64,000 bases of DNA from Candidatus Gastranaerophilales bacterium (GCA_910587815.1 CAJUNK010000011.1:1-64000), one strand, 5' to 3'. Shown: positions 26,058-36,074, counted from the first letter of the stretch. Numbers and translations are program-made. The notes: generated from the sequence alone by a model not told the origin.

Positions 26058-26644
26058 TGAGTGGTCTTGACGAATTAAGGGAAAAACTAAAAGAATGTAA
26101 AGGGTGTTCATTGTGCACCACAAGAACAAACCTTGTATTTTCTGATGGGAATCCTAATGCAAATATCATGCTCATAGGAGAGGCCCCCGGTGCAGATGAA
26201 GATAGACTTGGTATACCTTTTGTCGGCCGCGCAGGAAAATTATTGGATGAATTTTTTAAAAAAGCAGGAATTGACAGACAAAAAGATATTTATATCTGTA
26301 ATACCCTAAAATGTAGACCCCCGAATAACAGGAAACCTGAGCCTATTGAAAAAAAAGCCTGTGCTCCGTTTTTAAAATATCAAATTGATGTTATAAAACC
26401 CAAAATAATAGTTTTGTGCGGGGCAACTGCACTTGAAAGCTTTATAAAAGGACATACAATATCAAAAGCTAGAGGAAAAATCTTTAAAGGTTCCAAAGGA
26501 ACTGTTTTTATTCCAATTTTTCATCCTTCTTATCTGTTGAGAAATCATTCTGTTGAAGAAAATTCTCCAAGAGATTTAATGTTAAAAGATTTGAAGATGA
26601 TAAAACATTTATCTTTGCAAGATAATATTGAAGCTTCTTCTTAA
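26057..26644 (+). CDS. Family 4 uracil-DNA glycosylase
   Basis: Removes uracil from DNA. This 195-residue protein is of the iron-sulfur type (UDGa/UdgX superfamily). Cluster ligands: Cys14 and Cys17 (CKGCSLC), a Cys in NTLKCRPPNNRKP and one in KKACAPFL. Motif A is GEAPGADEDRLGIPFVGRAGKLL and motif B is HPSYLLRN. In family 4 enzymes the PGxxED motif carries the catalytic acid, consistent with PGADED here. It overlaps prs by one base (TAATG), indicating translational coupling. Confidence 0.93.
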   Translation: MSGLDELREKLKECKGCSLCTTRTNLVFSDGNPNANIMLIGEAPGADEDRLGIPFVGRAGKLLDEFFKKAGIDRQKDIYICNTLKCRPPNNRKPEPIEKKACAPFLKYQIDVIKPKIIVLCGATALESFIKGHTISKARGKIFKGSKGTVFIPIFHPSYLLRNHSVEENSPRDLMLKDLKMIKHLSLQDNIEASS

Positions 26645-26773
26645 AATTTGTAAATCTTATATAAAATTGTAAACAAAATTAAACAAAACTAAACAAAGGT
26701 GGAAATAGAGAATAGTTTTGTATTAGAATGTTGTTTAAAATTAGGGGATTTATAGAATTTTAGGTTTTACATT

Positions 26774-29700
26774 ATGGCGGATAATTTAGAAATTAGAGTA
26801 GAACAACTCACAGATGCAATTAGGGGTTTATACAACAAGCCATCCCTAACGCCTGCCGAAATCAATAATGCATTTAATACTATGCTTCAAAGGTTTGAAA
26901 ATCAAACAAATCTTTCAAGTGAAAAAATGCTTCAAATTATTACAAATGAAATAAAAAGAACCGCAGAAGAAAGACATGGTTCTTTGCAAGAAATGCTCTA
27001 TAATTTTGAAGATGCCATTAAAAATGCCGCAGCCCAGGTTACAAATCCCAAGTTTGAAATGCAGATGTCAAAAATAGGCACTGATTTAAACTCCCTTTAT
27101 ACAAAAATAAATAATCAAGAATTACAATTACAAAAATTTACCCAAAGTATAGAGGCATTAAGAACATCAGGTGCTGCTGCTGAAATGGTAAAATTAAGTA
27201 ATGATTTTGCTGCATTTTCGCGTGGTTTTGATAATATCACAGCAACTTTAAACAAAAATTTTGCTGAATTTTTAACCCAGGTTCAATCATTTAGCCAAAA
27301 AGAAGAATTAACCCAAATAAGATACAAGCTGGAAGATACTATAAAAAATTCTGCAAATATAATATCTGCTGGGGAAAAGATTGATAGTCTTACAAACAGG
27401 CTGCACAATTTATCATCAAAAGAAGACACTAATTATATTAATGAAAAAATCACGATACTAACATCATTTTTAGGTGATCTTAAAGCTTACATAGAAAAAA
27501 ATGATATTGAAAATAAAGAGCAATTCAGGCTTGTAGTATCAAATATTGAACAAAAGCTTGGAAGCTTAAATTTTTCTACAATAGAAGAAATCAAATCAGA
27601 TATCAAAAATTTATTTGCTGAAATAAGGGATACAAGTACCTATTCAAAAGATGAAATAATAACAAAATTTGCCGATATTGTTGATATCATAAATAAAAGC
27701 TATTCTGAAGTGGGTGAGAAATTAACCACAGAAACCGCAAATGTAAATAATAATTTGGCTCAATTAACAGGTGAAATTCAAAAAGTATACACAACTGTAA
27801 CAGATGGCATAACTGGCCGTACTGAAGAAATTAAAATTCAATTAAGCAACTTAAATGAAGAATATCAAAATTTAAAAAATGTGCTTGTTGAAATGTCTTC
27901 AAATACCAATTTTGAAGAAGTGGCCCAAGGTATTATAAAAAGCAATACTGAAACTTTAGAATTGAGCCATGATTTTATCCAAAGCCAAATTGGTAAAGTG
28001 GAAGATGCCATAAAAAAACAAGAAGAATCTGAAAAGCAACACCTTGTAAATGCCGTTGAATTATTAAAAAACGAGCTTTCACAAGTTTCAGACAGAATTT
28101 GTTCTCTTGAAGCAGATTTAGGCGCAGGCGGTAGTGCAAAAGCTTTTGAAGAACCCCTAAGAAAAATTTTAGAATGCGTAGAAACCCTAAAATCCGCTGA
28201 TGCCTTAAAAGAATTATCTGGAATGATGGCAAGGGTTACAAATGAAATAAATTCTTCTATCTCAAATTTAAGAGAAAATTTTGAAAAAGCACAAGATGGC
28301 AGCAGTCTTGCAGTATTACAGCAATTAAATGAAACTGTACCAAAAATTTCAGATAAACTTGAAATCTTTAGAAACCATGTTGTATCAGAAAATTCTGCAA
28401 ATATTACAGAATTAAAACAACAATTTGCACAAGTTGTTGATACTATCACTTCTCGTGTTGAATTTATAACAAATTCCATAAAAGAAGAATTTAAATCTTC
28501 AAATGCAGGTGGTCTTGATACAGTAAAAGTTGACCTTCAAAATATGTCAAATCATATTATGGAGACTGTTGAAAATATCAATTACAATATTACAAGAGAA
28601 TTTAATGACCACAAAACAAATATAGATGAAGTTTTATCTAAAATAAGCGACTATGAAGATAAATTCAGAGATAAATTAAATTCTATAGAATCTACCTTTG
28701 AAACCCTAAACCAAGAAGGTGTGGATAGAATATCCGATGCCATTAGCCTAAATCAATTACAAACGCATGAAACTTTAAGCACCATGAAAAGTGATATTCT
28801 TGCAGGTATTTTGGGCATCAATAAAAATAGCAAAACTAACTTTGAACTTTTAGATGGCAAGCTTGAAAAATTAATTAAAAAATCCATTACAGAAGCGAAC
28901 CAAGAAAAAAATTCTGTTACTTCTCTTCAAGAGGCGAACCAGCAGGAGCTTCTGGCTGGTATTGAAAGTAAAGTTGAAAGATGTAACTTGCAGCAAATTC
29001 ACAATGGCAAGGAATTATTAAGCGAGATACAAAATTTAAATTCAGAACTTTCATTTAAAATTGAAAGTCTAAACCCTAATGCTGAAATTCCATCAAGTTT
29101 GATTAGGGGAATTGATGACAAGGTGCAATCAATATTAGAAGCTAATGTTGATAAAGAAGAAGCCATAAAGCTTATAAAAGCACACATGGATTTAAGGATG
29201 AAAGAAGTCATCCAAAAAATTGCAAAAATTGTTAGTGTTTTTAAGCCCGACAGTGAAAAAGAAGAAGATGCACAAAAAGTTGCAGCAAGTGTAAAACTTG
29301 ATAATTTATTATCTCAGCTTGAATATTTAAAAGATAATATTTTTGCTGAAATAAAAGATGGCTTTGATAAGCTTGATAAAAAAGAAGAAATTATTGCAGA
29401 TATTTATAAAAATATTGGCGAAGTTTTATCAAATACTGTTTATATAAAAAATAATGCCCCAAATGAATTTAAAGGCATTTTAGATGAAAAACTTGAAAAT
29501 CTTAAAAATGTAGAATTTTTAATTGAAGATTTAAAAAATGCAATCCAAAATAATCAAACAAGTATATTTGAGCGCATAAATTCATTAAATGATGATGTTA
29601 ATTCAACGCGTTCTAATTTTAATGAAAAATCTGATAACATTCAAAATATCTTGAATGAAAAATTGAATGAAACCCCCGATAGAGTGGCTCAAAAAATTAT

Positions 29701-30610
29701 GGAAGGGGTTGCAGGCAAGCTTGAAGAAGAAGGATATCAAATTTCCCAAAGAACAATTGGGGATATTTCATCAAAAATTGACATAAAAATTGATGATGTA
29801 AAAGAGGCAATTTGCGAGGATATTAAAAATTCTATCTGTCTAAAAATTGATACAAATTCAAATGACAAGGCCGAAAGAATAATAAATACTGTCAACAATG
29901 AAATGGCACAGCGGGTAGAAGCTCTTTTGAATCAAGCATCTGAAAGAATTGCAAGTACAATAATTGATAATGTAAAAGAAAGCATCTCAAACCTTCAAAA
30001 AAAAGATGCATCTTCTAATTCATCAAATTATAGCCACTCTTTATCTGGTGATGTTTCAGATAAACTAAATGCCATATTGAACCAAATAGAAAAGAAGGCC
30101 GAAGGTTCTTATTCTATGGGAGATCTGGAAGCAGACCTTGCAAAATTAAGATTAAGTCTTGAAAAATCTAATAAAAATATAGGCGCAGATTTTCAAAATA
30201 TTGGCGGTTGGCTGAAAAATACAAATTCAAGATTAGATGGTCTTGCACGCTTAATTGATGCAGTTTCTAAAAAAATTGATAACAACGAAAAAAGCGGCAT
30301 TGATGAAATAAAAACAAGGCTTATTCAAAGCGAAAGAGATTATGCTGCTCCGCAAAAAATTGAAGAAGCCCTTGCTGCTGTACAAAAGAAATATAAAATT
30401 CAGGAAATGCGTCTTGAAGAATTGGATGAAAAGATTTCTCTTATTCTTCAAAAACAATCAGAAGGCTTTGATGTAAAATCATTTATTGATTTATTTTACG
30501 ACAATACAACTCAAACAAAAAGCTTGGCTTCAAGGGTTGAAGGCATTGAGAACAAATTAAACAGCATGTCAAAAAATATAGAAAGAATAATTTCTTATAT
30601 TGATGAATAG
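26774..30610 (+). CDS. Very long coiled-coil protein, 1278 aa
   Basis: Almost the whole protein is amphipathic helix with heptad-like spacing, rich in Glu, Lys, Asn, Ile and Ser. It has no signal peptide or membrane segment, and Cys are few and scattered. Repeated short phrases (DKLE, LSNLxE, IxxxIxNL, ISxKID) suggest growth by internal duplication. There is no ATPase motif, so it is not an SMC protein. The ends (MADNLEIRVEQLTDAIRGLY and the SLASRVEGIENKL tail) look like oligomerisation helices. It may be an intermediate-filament-like or scaffold protein, which is inference from shape only. It has its own 129-base upstream region with A-rich near-repeats (aaacaaaa). Confidence 0.8.
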   Translation: MADNLEIRVEQLTDAIRGLYNKPSLTPAEINNAFNTMLQRFENQTNLSSEKMLQIITNEIKRTAEERHGSLQEMLYNFEDAIKNAAAQVTNPKFEMQMSKIGTDLNSLYTKINNQELQLQKFTQSIEALRTSGAAAEMVKLSNDFAAFSRGFDNITATLNKNFAEFLTQVQSFSQKEELTQIRYKLEDTIKNSANIISAGEKIDSLTNRLHNLSSKEDTNYINEKITILTSFLGDLKAYIEKNDIENKEQFRLVVSNIEQKLGSLNFSTIEEIKSDIKNLFAEIRDTSTYSKDEIITKFADIVDIINKSYSEVGEKLTTETANVNNNLAQLTGEIQKVYTTVTDGITGRTEEIKIQLSNLNEEYQNLKNVLVEMSSNTNFEEVAQGIIKSNTETLELSHDFIQSQIGKVEDAIKKQEESEKQHLVNAVELLKNELSQVSDRICSLEADLGAGGSAKAFEEPLRKILECVETLKSADALKELSGMMARVTNEINSSISNLRENFEKAQDGSSLAVLQQLNETVPKISDKLEIFRNHVVSENSANITELKQQFAQVVDTITSRVEFITNSIKEEFKSSNAGGLDTVKVDLQNMSNHIMETVENINYNITREFNDHKTNIDEVLSKISDYEDKFRDKLNSIESTFETLNQEGVDRISDAISLNQLQTHETLSTMKSDILAGILGINKNSKTNFELLDGKLEKLIKKSITEANQEKNSVTSLQEANQQELLAGIESKVERCNLQQIHNGKELLSEIQNLNSELSFKIESLNPNAEIPSSLIRGIDDKVQSILEANVDKEEAIKLIKAHMDLRMKEVIQKIAKIVSVFKPDSEKEEDAQKVAASVKLDNLLSQLEYLKDNIFAEIKDGFDKLDKKEEIIADIYKNIGEVLSNTVYIKNNAPNEFKGILDEKLENLKNVEFLIEDLKNAIQNNQTSIFERINSLNDDVNSTRSNFNEKSDNIQNILNEKLNETPDRVAQKIMEGVAGKLEEEGYQISQRTIGDISSKIDIKIDDVKEAICEDIKNSICLKIDTNSNDKAERIINTVNNEMAQRVEALLNQASERIASTIIDNVKESISNLQKKDASSNSSNYSHSLSGDVSDKLNAILNQIEKKAEGSYSMGDLEADLAKLRLSLEKSNKNIGADFQNIGGWLKNTNSRLDGLARLIDAVSKKIDNNEKSGIDEIKTRLIQSERDYAAPQKIEEALAAVQKKYKIQEMRLEELDEKISLILQKQSEGFDVKSFIDLFYDNTTQTKSLASRVEGIENKLNSMSKNIERIISYIDE

Positions 30611-30663
30611 GTTGCAAACCTTTTTAAAAATGCAGTGATTTTTGTGTAAAATTTTCAATAAAA

Positions 30664-30754
30664 AATGTGAGCCATCAAAATCTTTTTATCCCGCCCAAAA
30701 TTTTTATATCGCAACCCCGAATAAAGATGGCAGGTGGTTTTGCTGACTCACATT
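30664..30754. ncRNA. Candidate structured RNA between convergent genes
   Basis: The ends AATGTGAG (30664-30671) and CTCACATT (30747-30754) are perfect complements. Inside, GCCATC (30671-30676) pairs with GATGGC (30726-30731), with a one-sided insertion of about 15 bases. Read on the minus strand the outer stem is followed directly by a T-run, as at a small-RNA terminator. The flanking genes converge and need no promoter here. I considered SRP RNA, 6S RNA and known riboswitches and saw no decisive signature; strand and identity are open. Confidence 0.4.
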
Positions 30755-30843
30755 ATTATGTTAACCCATATTAAACATACTTTTATCGCCTGATAGAATT
30801 AGCCTAAAGGTATTAATTTTAAAACCTGTGCAACAAGAGGGTT

Positions 30844-31650
30844 TTAGGCTTGTTTATTAAAAAATTTATTGTAACAAGTTTTTAATATATAATCTGCCAT
30901 CAAATACCCCGCAACAGCAGGAACGACAGGGGTTGAAGCCGGTGTAAATTTTGTATATTCTACACTTAATCCATCGTCTGCTTTAATAGTTTCAATTGTC
31001 TTTATTTTTCTAATATTATGGGGTTTTTCGCTTGATGTAACAACCGTAAGTCCAGATTCAATTTCTGCATATTTTTTTAGTTTATGAAGAATATTTTTGA
31101 TAAAACTATCTTTTATCCCGCCCAAGGTTTGAATTTCAGAAATATCTGAAACAAAAAGTTTTGCTGCATCCATTCTGTTTCCAGCGCCCATTGAAGAAAT
31201 TATATTGATATTATGCAGCTTTGCAAATTTAATTAATTCAATCTTTGATTTTACCGTATCAATAGCATCCACTATAAAATCTATATTTTCTAGTGTATAA
31301 TCTTTGCAAAATATTTTTTCATTTTCTTTTTCTGAATAAAATTCATCATAAATCTGCAATTTTATATCAGGATTAATATCCAAAAGTCTTTGTTTAAATA
31401 GTTCTGTTTTTTTATATCCTATGGTTGAATTTAGTGCAATCAACTGTCTGTTTATATTTGTTTTTGAAACTGTATCAAAATCTACAATCAAAAAATGGGA
31501 AATTCCTGCACGCGCTAAAGCTTCCAAGGTAAAACCGCCAACACCTCCAAGCCCAAATACTGCAATTTTTAAGCTTGAGAGATATTTTTGAAAATCTTCT
31601 CCCCAATATAATTCATTACGTGAAAAAATACTGTCCATAAAATCGGTCAT
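30844..31650 (-). CDS. tcdA: tRNA threonylcarbamoyladenosine dehydratase (ThiF/E1-like)
   Basis: A 268-residue E1-like protein that would cyclise t6A37 of ANN-decoding tRNAs to ct6A using ATP. The ATP site FGLGGVGGFTLEALARAG and DFDTVSKTNINRQL are clear, as is VDAIDTVKSKIELI, which distinguishes TcdA (CsdL/YgdL) from MoeB and ThiF. Residues 180-268 carry TSSEKPHNIR- and ASTPVVPAVAGYLMADYIL-like segments common in TcdA. It starts 6 bases after the malG-like permease and is probably in that transcript, with no clear functional link. Confidence 0.88.
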   Translation of the reverse strand: MTDFMDSIFSRNELYWGEDFQKYLSSLKIAVFGLGGVGGFTLEALARAGISHFLIVDFDTVSKTNINRQLIALNSTIGYKKTELFKQRLLDINPDIKLQIYDEFYSEKENEKIFCKDYTLENIDFIVDAIDTVKSKIELIKFAKLHNINIISSMGAGNRMDAAKLFVSDISEIQTLGGIKDSFIKNILHKLKKYAEIESGLTVVTSSEKPHNIRKIKTIETIKADDGLSVEYTKFTPASTPVVPAVAGYLMADYILKTCYNKFFNKQA

Positions 31651-31656
31651 TAGATC

Positions 31657-32499
31657 TTATCCCTTCACAGCGCCTTCTTGGGCACCTTGGATAAAATATT
31701 TTTGTAACGATACAAAAAATACAACAATAGGTAAGATTGAAATCATAGAACCTGCTGCAATCAGCCTGTAATTTGAACCGCTGAATGTGCCTTGCAGATC
31801 GTTAATTCCTACAGGAAGTGTGTATAAAGTATCTTTTGTTAAAATTATACTTGGCCATAAGAATTCTCCCCAGCTTCCAATGAATGTAAATATTGCAAGC
31901 ACTGCAAGGGAAGGTTTTATTAAAGGCAAAAGTATTTTTATAAATATTTGAAGCGAATTGCACCCATCTATTACAGCAGATTCTTCTAATTCTTTTGGAA
32001 TAGCAAGAAAGGCCTGCCTTAAAAGGAAAATTCCAAAAGCATTTACTGCAAAAGGCAAAATAAGCCCTAAATATCCGCTAAAATTTCCATAGGTGTCTGT
32101 TAAATTTAATTTCAATGTAATTATATAAATTGGGAGCATAATGGCCTGAAATGGTACCATAATTGTGGCCAAAATTCCAAAAAATACAAGGTTTTTACCG
32201 TGAAATTCCATCCTTGCCAAAGGATATGCTGCAAGGGCTGAAAAGATTAAATTTAAAATTACCGTGAAAAATGCCACAATAAAACTATTTACGGCATATC
32301 CAACAATAGGCACAAGAGTAAGCACCATTTTAAAATTATCAATTGTAAACTCTTCGGGAATAAATACAGGCGGATATTGAAAAATATTTTCTCCAGCCCC
32401 TTTTAGTGCTGTAGATGTAAGCCATACAAAAGGCAGCAGGCACAAAATACATACTGTGATTAAAATTATATGAATTATAAATCCTTTAATATGTTTCAT
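31657..32499 (-). CDS. Carbohydrate ABC transporter permease (MalG-type)
   Basis: A 280-residue inner-membrane protein with six hydrophobic segments. The EAA loop, ELEESAVIDGCNSLQIFIKILLPLIKPSLAVL, contacts the ATPase and is the signature of the family. It pairs with the MalF-type gene 3 bases upstream. Neither the solute-binding protein nor the ATPase is in the neighbourhood; in such systems a shared MsmK-like ATPase may be used. The sugar is unknown; alpha-glucan oligosaccharide or glycerol-3-phosphate types are closest by general appearance. Confidence 0.9.
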   Translation of the reverse strand: MKHIKGFIIHIILITVCILCLLPFVWLTSTALKGAGENIFQYPPVFIPEEFTIDNFKMVLTLVPIVGYAVNSFIVAFFTVILNLIFSALAAYPLARMEFHGKNLVFFGILATIMVPFQAIMLPIYIITLKLNLTDTYGNFSGYLGLILPFAVNAFGIFLLRQAFLAIPKELEESAVIDGCNSLQIFIKILLPLIKPSLAVLAIFTFIGSWGEFLWPSIILTKDTLYTLPVGINDLQGTFSGSNYRLIAAGSMISILPIVVFFVSLQKYFIQGAQEGAVKG

Positions 32500-32502
32500 A
32501 TT

Positions 32503-33378
32503 CTATTTTCCAAGCCCGTATTTTTTTCTTTCAAAACAGAAAATATTAATCATTGAAAATATCATTACAACTGCTAATAATACAACACAAGCTGCTGAAG
32601 CAAGCCCTATATCAAGGTTTTCAAAAGCACGCTCATAAATATAATAAACAATTGTTTTGGTTGAATCCAATGGTCCGCCTTTTGTCATAACATATATTTC
32701 AACAAAAACTTTCAAAGCTGAAATTGCACTAATTGTTGAAACAAGGGCAATTGTTGGCATCAAATGCGGAATGGTAACAGTTAAATGTTTTTGAAGTTCA
32801 CCTGCCCCATCTATTTCTGCTGCCTCATAAAGTTCTTTCGGCACACTCATTAAAGATGCAAGATATATCATCATGTAATATCCTATGCCTTTAAAAATTG
32901 TTACAAGTGCAACTGAAATCATTGCAACTTTTGGGCTTGAGAGCCAATTTATGCCAGGGATATCAAAAGTTTCAAAAAAATAATTTAAAAGTCCAGTTGG
33001 TGCGTAAAGCCATTTAAATGCTATTGCAACAACTACAATTGATACAACAACAGGAAGGTAAATAATCAGTTTATAAAGGGTTTTACCCCTTATTTTTTGG
33101 TTTATCAAAATTGCTAAAAATAAAGGAAAAATTACCAAAAACGGAGTTGTCAAAATTAAAAAATAAAATGTATTAAAAAGCGATTTTATAAAAATTGGTG
33201 AATGATACAATGCTTTATAGTTTGCAAGCGTGCCAAAAACAGGTGAATAAATATCGTTTGAATAATCTTGAAAACTGTAAACTATTGTTTCAAAAAATGG
33301 AATAAAGAAAAATATGCCCAATAAAATAAGAGATGGCATTAAAAATATATATGGGGTAATTTTCCATTTGTTCTGCAT
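32503..33378 (-). CDS. Carbohydrate ABC transporter permease (MalF/UgpA-type)
   Basis: A 291-residue membrane protein with six hydrophobic segments and the EAA loop YEAAEIDGAGELQKHLTVTIPHLMPT. It forms a heterodimer with the MalG-type protein encoded 3 bases downstream. The N-terminus (WKITPYIFLMPSLILLGIFFFIPF) is typical. No ribosome site is obvious before the ATG. It is first of the probable permease-permease-tcdA transcript. Confidence 0.9.
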   Translation of the reverse strand: MQNKWKITPYIFLMPSLILLGIFFFIPFFETIVYSFQDYSNDIYSPVFGTLANYKALYHSPIFIKSLFNTFYFLILTTPFLVIFPLFLAILINQKIRGKTLYKLIIYLPVVVSIVVVAIAFKWLYAPTGLLNYFFETFDIPGINWLSSPKVAMISVALVTIFKGIGYYMMIYLASLMSVPKELYEAAEIDGAGELQKHLTVTIPHLMPTIALVSTISAISALKVFVEIYVMTKGGPLDSTKTIVYYIYERAFENLDIGLASAACVVLLAVVMIFSMINIFCFERKKYGLGK

Positions 33379-33483
33379 ATTTTAATAATAATCTAATGTT
33401 AATAAAAATTAAATATTAAATGTGTTATTTACTCTAGATGGGCGGTTTTGTAACGATATGTTTCATTTTTATTATAAAAATGT

Positions 33484-33489
33484 TATAAT
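33484..33489 (+). promoter_or_regulatory. -10 box before the 64-residue gene
   Basis: A perfect TATAAT about 60 bases before the small gene at 33548. The -35 position (tttcat, 17 bases upstream) is weak, so the call is tentative. Confidence 0.4.
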
Positions 33490-33547
33490 AAAAGCAAGAA
33501 AACCAGTTTTTGTGTTTTATATAATTGTGTAAAAGGGGAAGTGTTGT

Positions 33548-33742
33548 ATGATAGAACCAATTTCTTGTAATTGCAAAAAACCTCATTTAAATTTTAAAGG
33601 TGCTGCAAATTCAAATGCTGAAATGCCTGAAACTTTAAGCACAAGAGGTATGTACGAAAAAACTGTTAAAGATGTAAGCAACATCCAATCCCAATTTATT
33701 GCACCAAACGGTGTTGGAAATAATTTGAACGTTAAAGGCTAA
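33548..33742 (+). CDS. Small protein, 64 aa, with N-terminal FKG motif
   Basis: A short gene with an AAGGGGAAG ribosome site 5 bases before the ATG and a TATAAT box upstream, so it is probably real. The product has a CNCKK start, then PHLNFKGAAN at residues 12-21, and an Asn/Gly-rich tail; it is likely disordered. The LNFKG segment resembles short motifs near the N-termini of the GH13, HExxH and GH77 proteins in this window. It lies alone between divergent and convergent neighbours. The function is unknown. Confidence 0.6.
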   Translation: MIEPISCNCKKPHLNFKGAANSNAEMPETLSTRGMYEKTVKDVSNIQSQFIAPNGVGNNLNVKG

Positions 33743-33745
33743 TCC

Positions 33746-34765
33746 CTATCTTACAAACAAAGATTTAAAGGCTCGCTTTAGTGTATAAAAATCTATTGAA
33801 AAGATGATACTTGCTATCATCTTTTTTACGTTTAAAGGATTAAATCTTTCACAAAAATAATCATAATTTTTAAATATAAATCTTAATACATCAAATCTTA
33901 TTCTTTTATTATATCCAACGTATAATTTCACACAATCTGGTTTTAAATATCTAAAATTTCCAATTACTGGATTTGCACTCGATAGATTTGTTTTGTGGCG
34001 TCTATAGGCAAATAAAGGGGCTGAAATTGTCGCAGAGCCGCCTATTAAATGTAAAAATGTAAATGCAATTTTATCTGCACCTTTTTTCCAATCTTTTGGT
34101 GTTGGATATTTTAATAAAAAGTCTGCGGCAGATTTTCTCATCATAGCTGAAGATGTCGGTCCCCAGGCCCAATTTCCGAATTTACAATTTTTATTATCTA
34201 AAACTTTTATTTCAAAATCTTTAATTTTCTCTTCAATATTAAAGATTTCATCTTCATTTTCTAAAGATGTACTATAGTCTTTATTTTGATACCCCGATGT
34301 AGATAATGATACAAGAGAATGAATTGTTGAATTTTCATCAATTTCAAACTGGTCGCTTGATGTGAATGCAACAGATGTATTCATGTGCACCTGTAGGTGG
34401 CACATTAAATAATCTTTCATTAAAACATCGTCTGCATCAACAAGACATATAAATTCACCTGATGCTATTTTTAAACCCTCTAAAAAAGCCCCGAACTGGC
34501 CAAGGTTTTCACTATTGTGGATAACCTTATATTTTTTTTCTGTAATTTTTATTTGTCTAAAAAATTTATTTATAAAACTTCTATCTAAAAGATTATCAAG
34601 ATATTCCTTTGTTTCATCAAAGGATGCATCATCTACAATAATCACTTCAAAATTTTTATACGTTTGATTTTCAATGCTCTCAAGCAAATCCGGCAAATAT
34701 TTTGCAAGGTTAAAACAAGTAATAATAATGCTTACTTTTGGTCTTTTTAATAAATTATTCTGCAT
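33746..34765 (-). CDS. Family 2 glycosyltransferase
   Basis: A 339-residue GT-A fold glycosyltransferase: VSIIITCFNLAKYLPDLLESIENQTYKNFEVIIVDDAS at the start, then GEFICLVDADDVLM with the metal-binding DxD-like motif, and a more variable acceptor domain with WAWGPTSSAMMRKSAADFLL. No membrane helix is evident. Probably acts in the synthesis of cell-surface polysaccharide at the cytoplasmic face. It stands alone, divergent from the YibE/F gene. Confidence 0.9.
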   Translation of the reverse strand: MQNNLLKRPKVSIIITCFNLAKYLPDLLESIENQTYKNFEVIIVDDASFDETKEYLDNLLDRSFINKFFRQIKITEKKYKVIHNSENLGQFGAFLEGLKIASGEFICLVDADDVLMKDYLMCHLQVHMNTSVAFTSSDQFEIDENSTIHSLVSLSTSGYQNKDYSTSLENEDEIFNIEEKIKDFEIKVLDNKNCKFGNWAWGPTSSAMMRKSAADFLLKYPTPKDWKKGADKIAFTFLHLIGGSATISAPLFAYRRHKTNLSSANPVIGNFRYLKPDCVKLYVGYNKRIRFDVLRFIFKNYDYFCERFNPLNVKKMIASIIFSIDFYTLKRAFKSLFVR

Positions 34766-34850
34766 AAACTAAATTCTATCATATTTTGTATAAATTTTAT
34801 TAAAAATAAAATTTAAATCAGCAAGATAATTTTCGCGCTAAAATGTATTT

Positions 34851-36074
34851 ATGAAAAAAATTTTATTATCTTTAATAATATTTTTATTTTTTGTGTTTAA
34901 TTTTTCATTGCATGTTTTTGCGCAGCAGTATACAGAACGAAATATAGACCAAAATGTTGAACAACAGCTTAATGAAAAGCAAAACAATGCTGCAATTTAT
35001 ACAAATTCTGCCTATGGAATTGTAAAAGAAATAAACTATGATTACACAGAAAAAACCGATAACCCTGAAAATATTTCAAAACAAATAGTTACGGTTAAAA
35101 TCACCACAGGTGAGTTTAAAGGTAAAGAAAAACTAACAGATAATATGCTGACAGGAAACCCTGCCTATGAAGTATTTTTAAAGGAAGGCGACAGAGTACT
35201 TCTTGCTTTAGAATCTAAAAGTCCAAAACCCCAAAATATAAACGAAGTGGATGTTTTCATAACAGATGTAAAACGTGCAGGCACTCTTTATCTTTATTCC
35301 TTTATCTTCATTGCATTTTTAATTTTAATAGGAAGAAAAAAGGGGCTTCTAAGCCTTTTATCAATAATTATTACGGTTTTGTTAATTTTCTTAATATTTG
35401 TACCATTAGTGCTTTTTAACATATCGCCAATTTTTGCAGCCCTTATAATATCGATATTATCTACAGCAGCCACGATGTATCTTGTTGCTGGGTATAATTC
35501 AAAAAGCCATGCCGCAGTTTTAGGAACGATTTTAAGTTTAATTTTTGCAAGCCTTTTATCTATTCTTTCCATTAAAATGGCACATTTGACTGGCTTTATG
35601 GGAGAAGAAAGTATATTTTTATACACACAACGTCCAGATTTAAGTTTTACTGGCATTCTTGCAGCATCAATGATTATAGCAGCACTTGGGGCTTTAATGG
35701 ATGTTGCAATTTCAATATCAAGCACAATTAATGAAATTCACATAACAGATAAAAATTTAACCATAATGGAATTGTTTAAATCCGGCATGAATGTTGGCCG
35801 GGATATTATTGGCACAATGTCGAACACTTTGATTTTAGTATATCTTGGAAGTGCCATGCCGCTTGTTTTATTATCTTCAAACATTGATGCTGGGAAATTT
35901 TTTAATCTAAATCAGGTTGCAGGAGAAATATTATCGGCACTTGTTGGCAGTATTTCACTTTTAGCTTGTGTACCTTTAACAGCTATTATGGCATCATACC
36001 TTGTAAAACGCCGCAAGGTAAAGGAAGAAAACACTAAAACCGAAGAAACAGAGGATGATGCTACCATTTCTTAA
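34851..36074 (+). CDS. YibE/F-family membrane protein
   Basis: A 407-residue protein: a signal peptide or first helix at 1-24, an extracytoplasmic domain to about residue 145 (VKITTGEFKGKEKLTDNMLTGNPAYEVFLKEGDRVLLAL, an OB-like domain), then seven or so membrane segments with GRKKGLLSLLSIIITVLLIF and AALGALMDVAISISSTINEI, both typical of YibE/F proteins. The family is widespread in Firmicutes and Actinobacteria and its role is unknown. A TAAAAT box ends 6 bases before the ATG and no ribosome site is seen. It overlaps the convergent DUF486 gene by 14 bases. Confidence 0.88.
   Translation: MKKILLSLIIFLFFVFNFSLHVFAQQYTERNIDQNVEQQLNEKQNNAAIYTNSAYGIVKEINYDYTEKTDNPENISKQIVTVKITTGEFKGKEKLTDNMLTGNPAYEVFLKEGDRVLLALESKSPKPQNINEVDVFITDVKRAGTLYLYSFIFIAFLILIGRKKGLLSLLSIIITVLLIFLIFVPLVLFNISPIFAALIISILSTAATMYLVAGYNSKSHAAVLGTILSLIFASLLSILSIKMAHLTGFMGEESIFLYTQRPDLSFTGILAASMIIAALGALMDVAISISSTINEIHITDKNLTIMELFKSGMNVGRDIIGTMSNTLILVYLGSAMPLVLLSSNIDAGKFFNLNQVAGEILSALVGSISLLACVPLTAIMASYLVKRRKVKEENTKTEETEDDATIS

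Noticed and set aside
30664..30754. SRP RNA or 6S RNA
   Set aside because: The SRP apical loop and the 6S central bubble sequences are not seen, so the specific names were not used.
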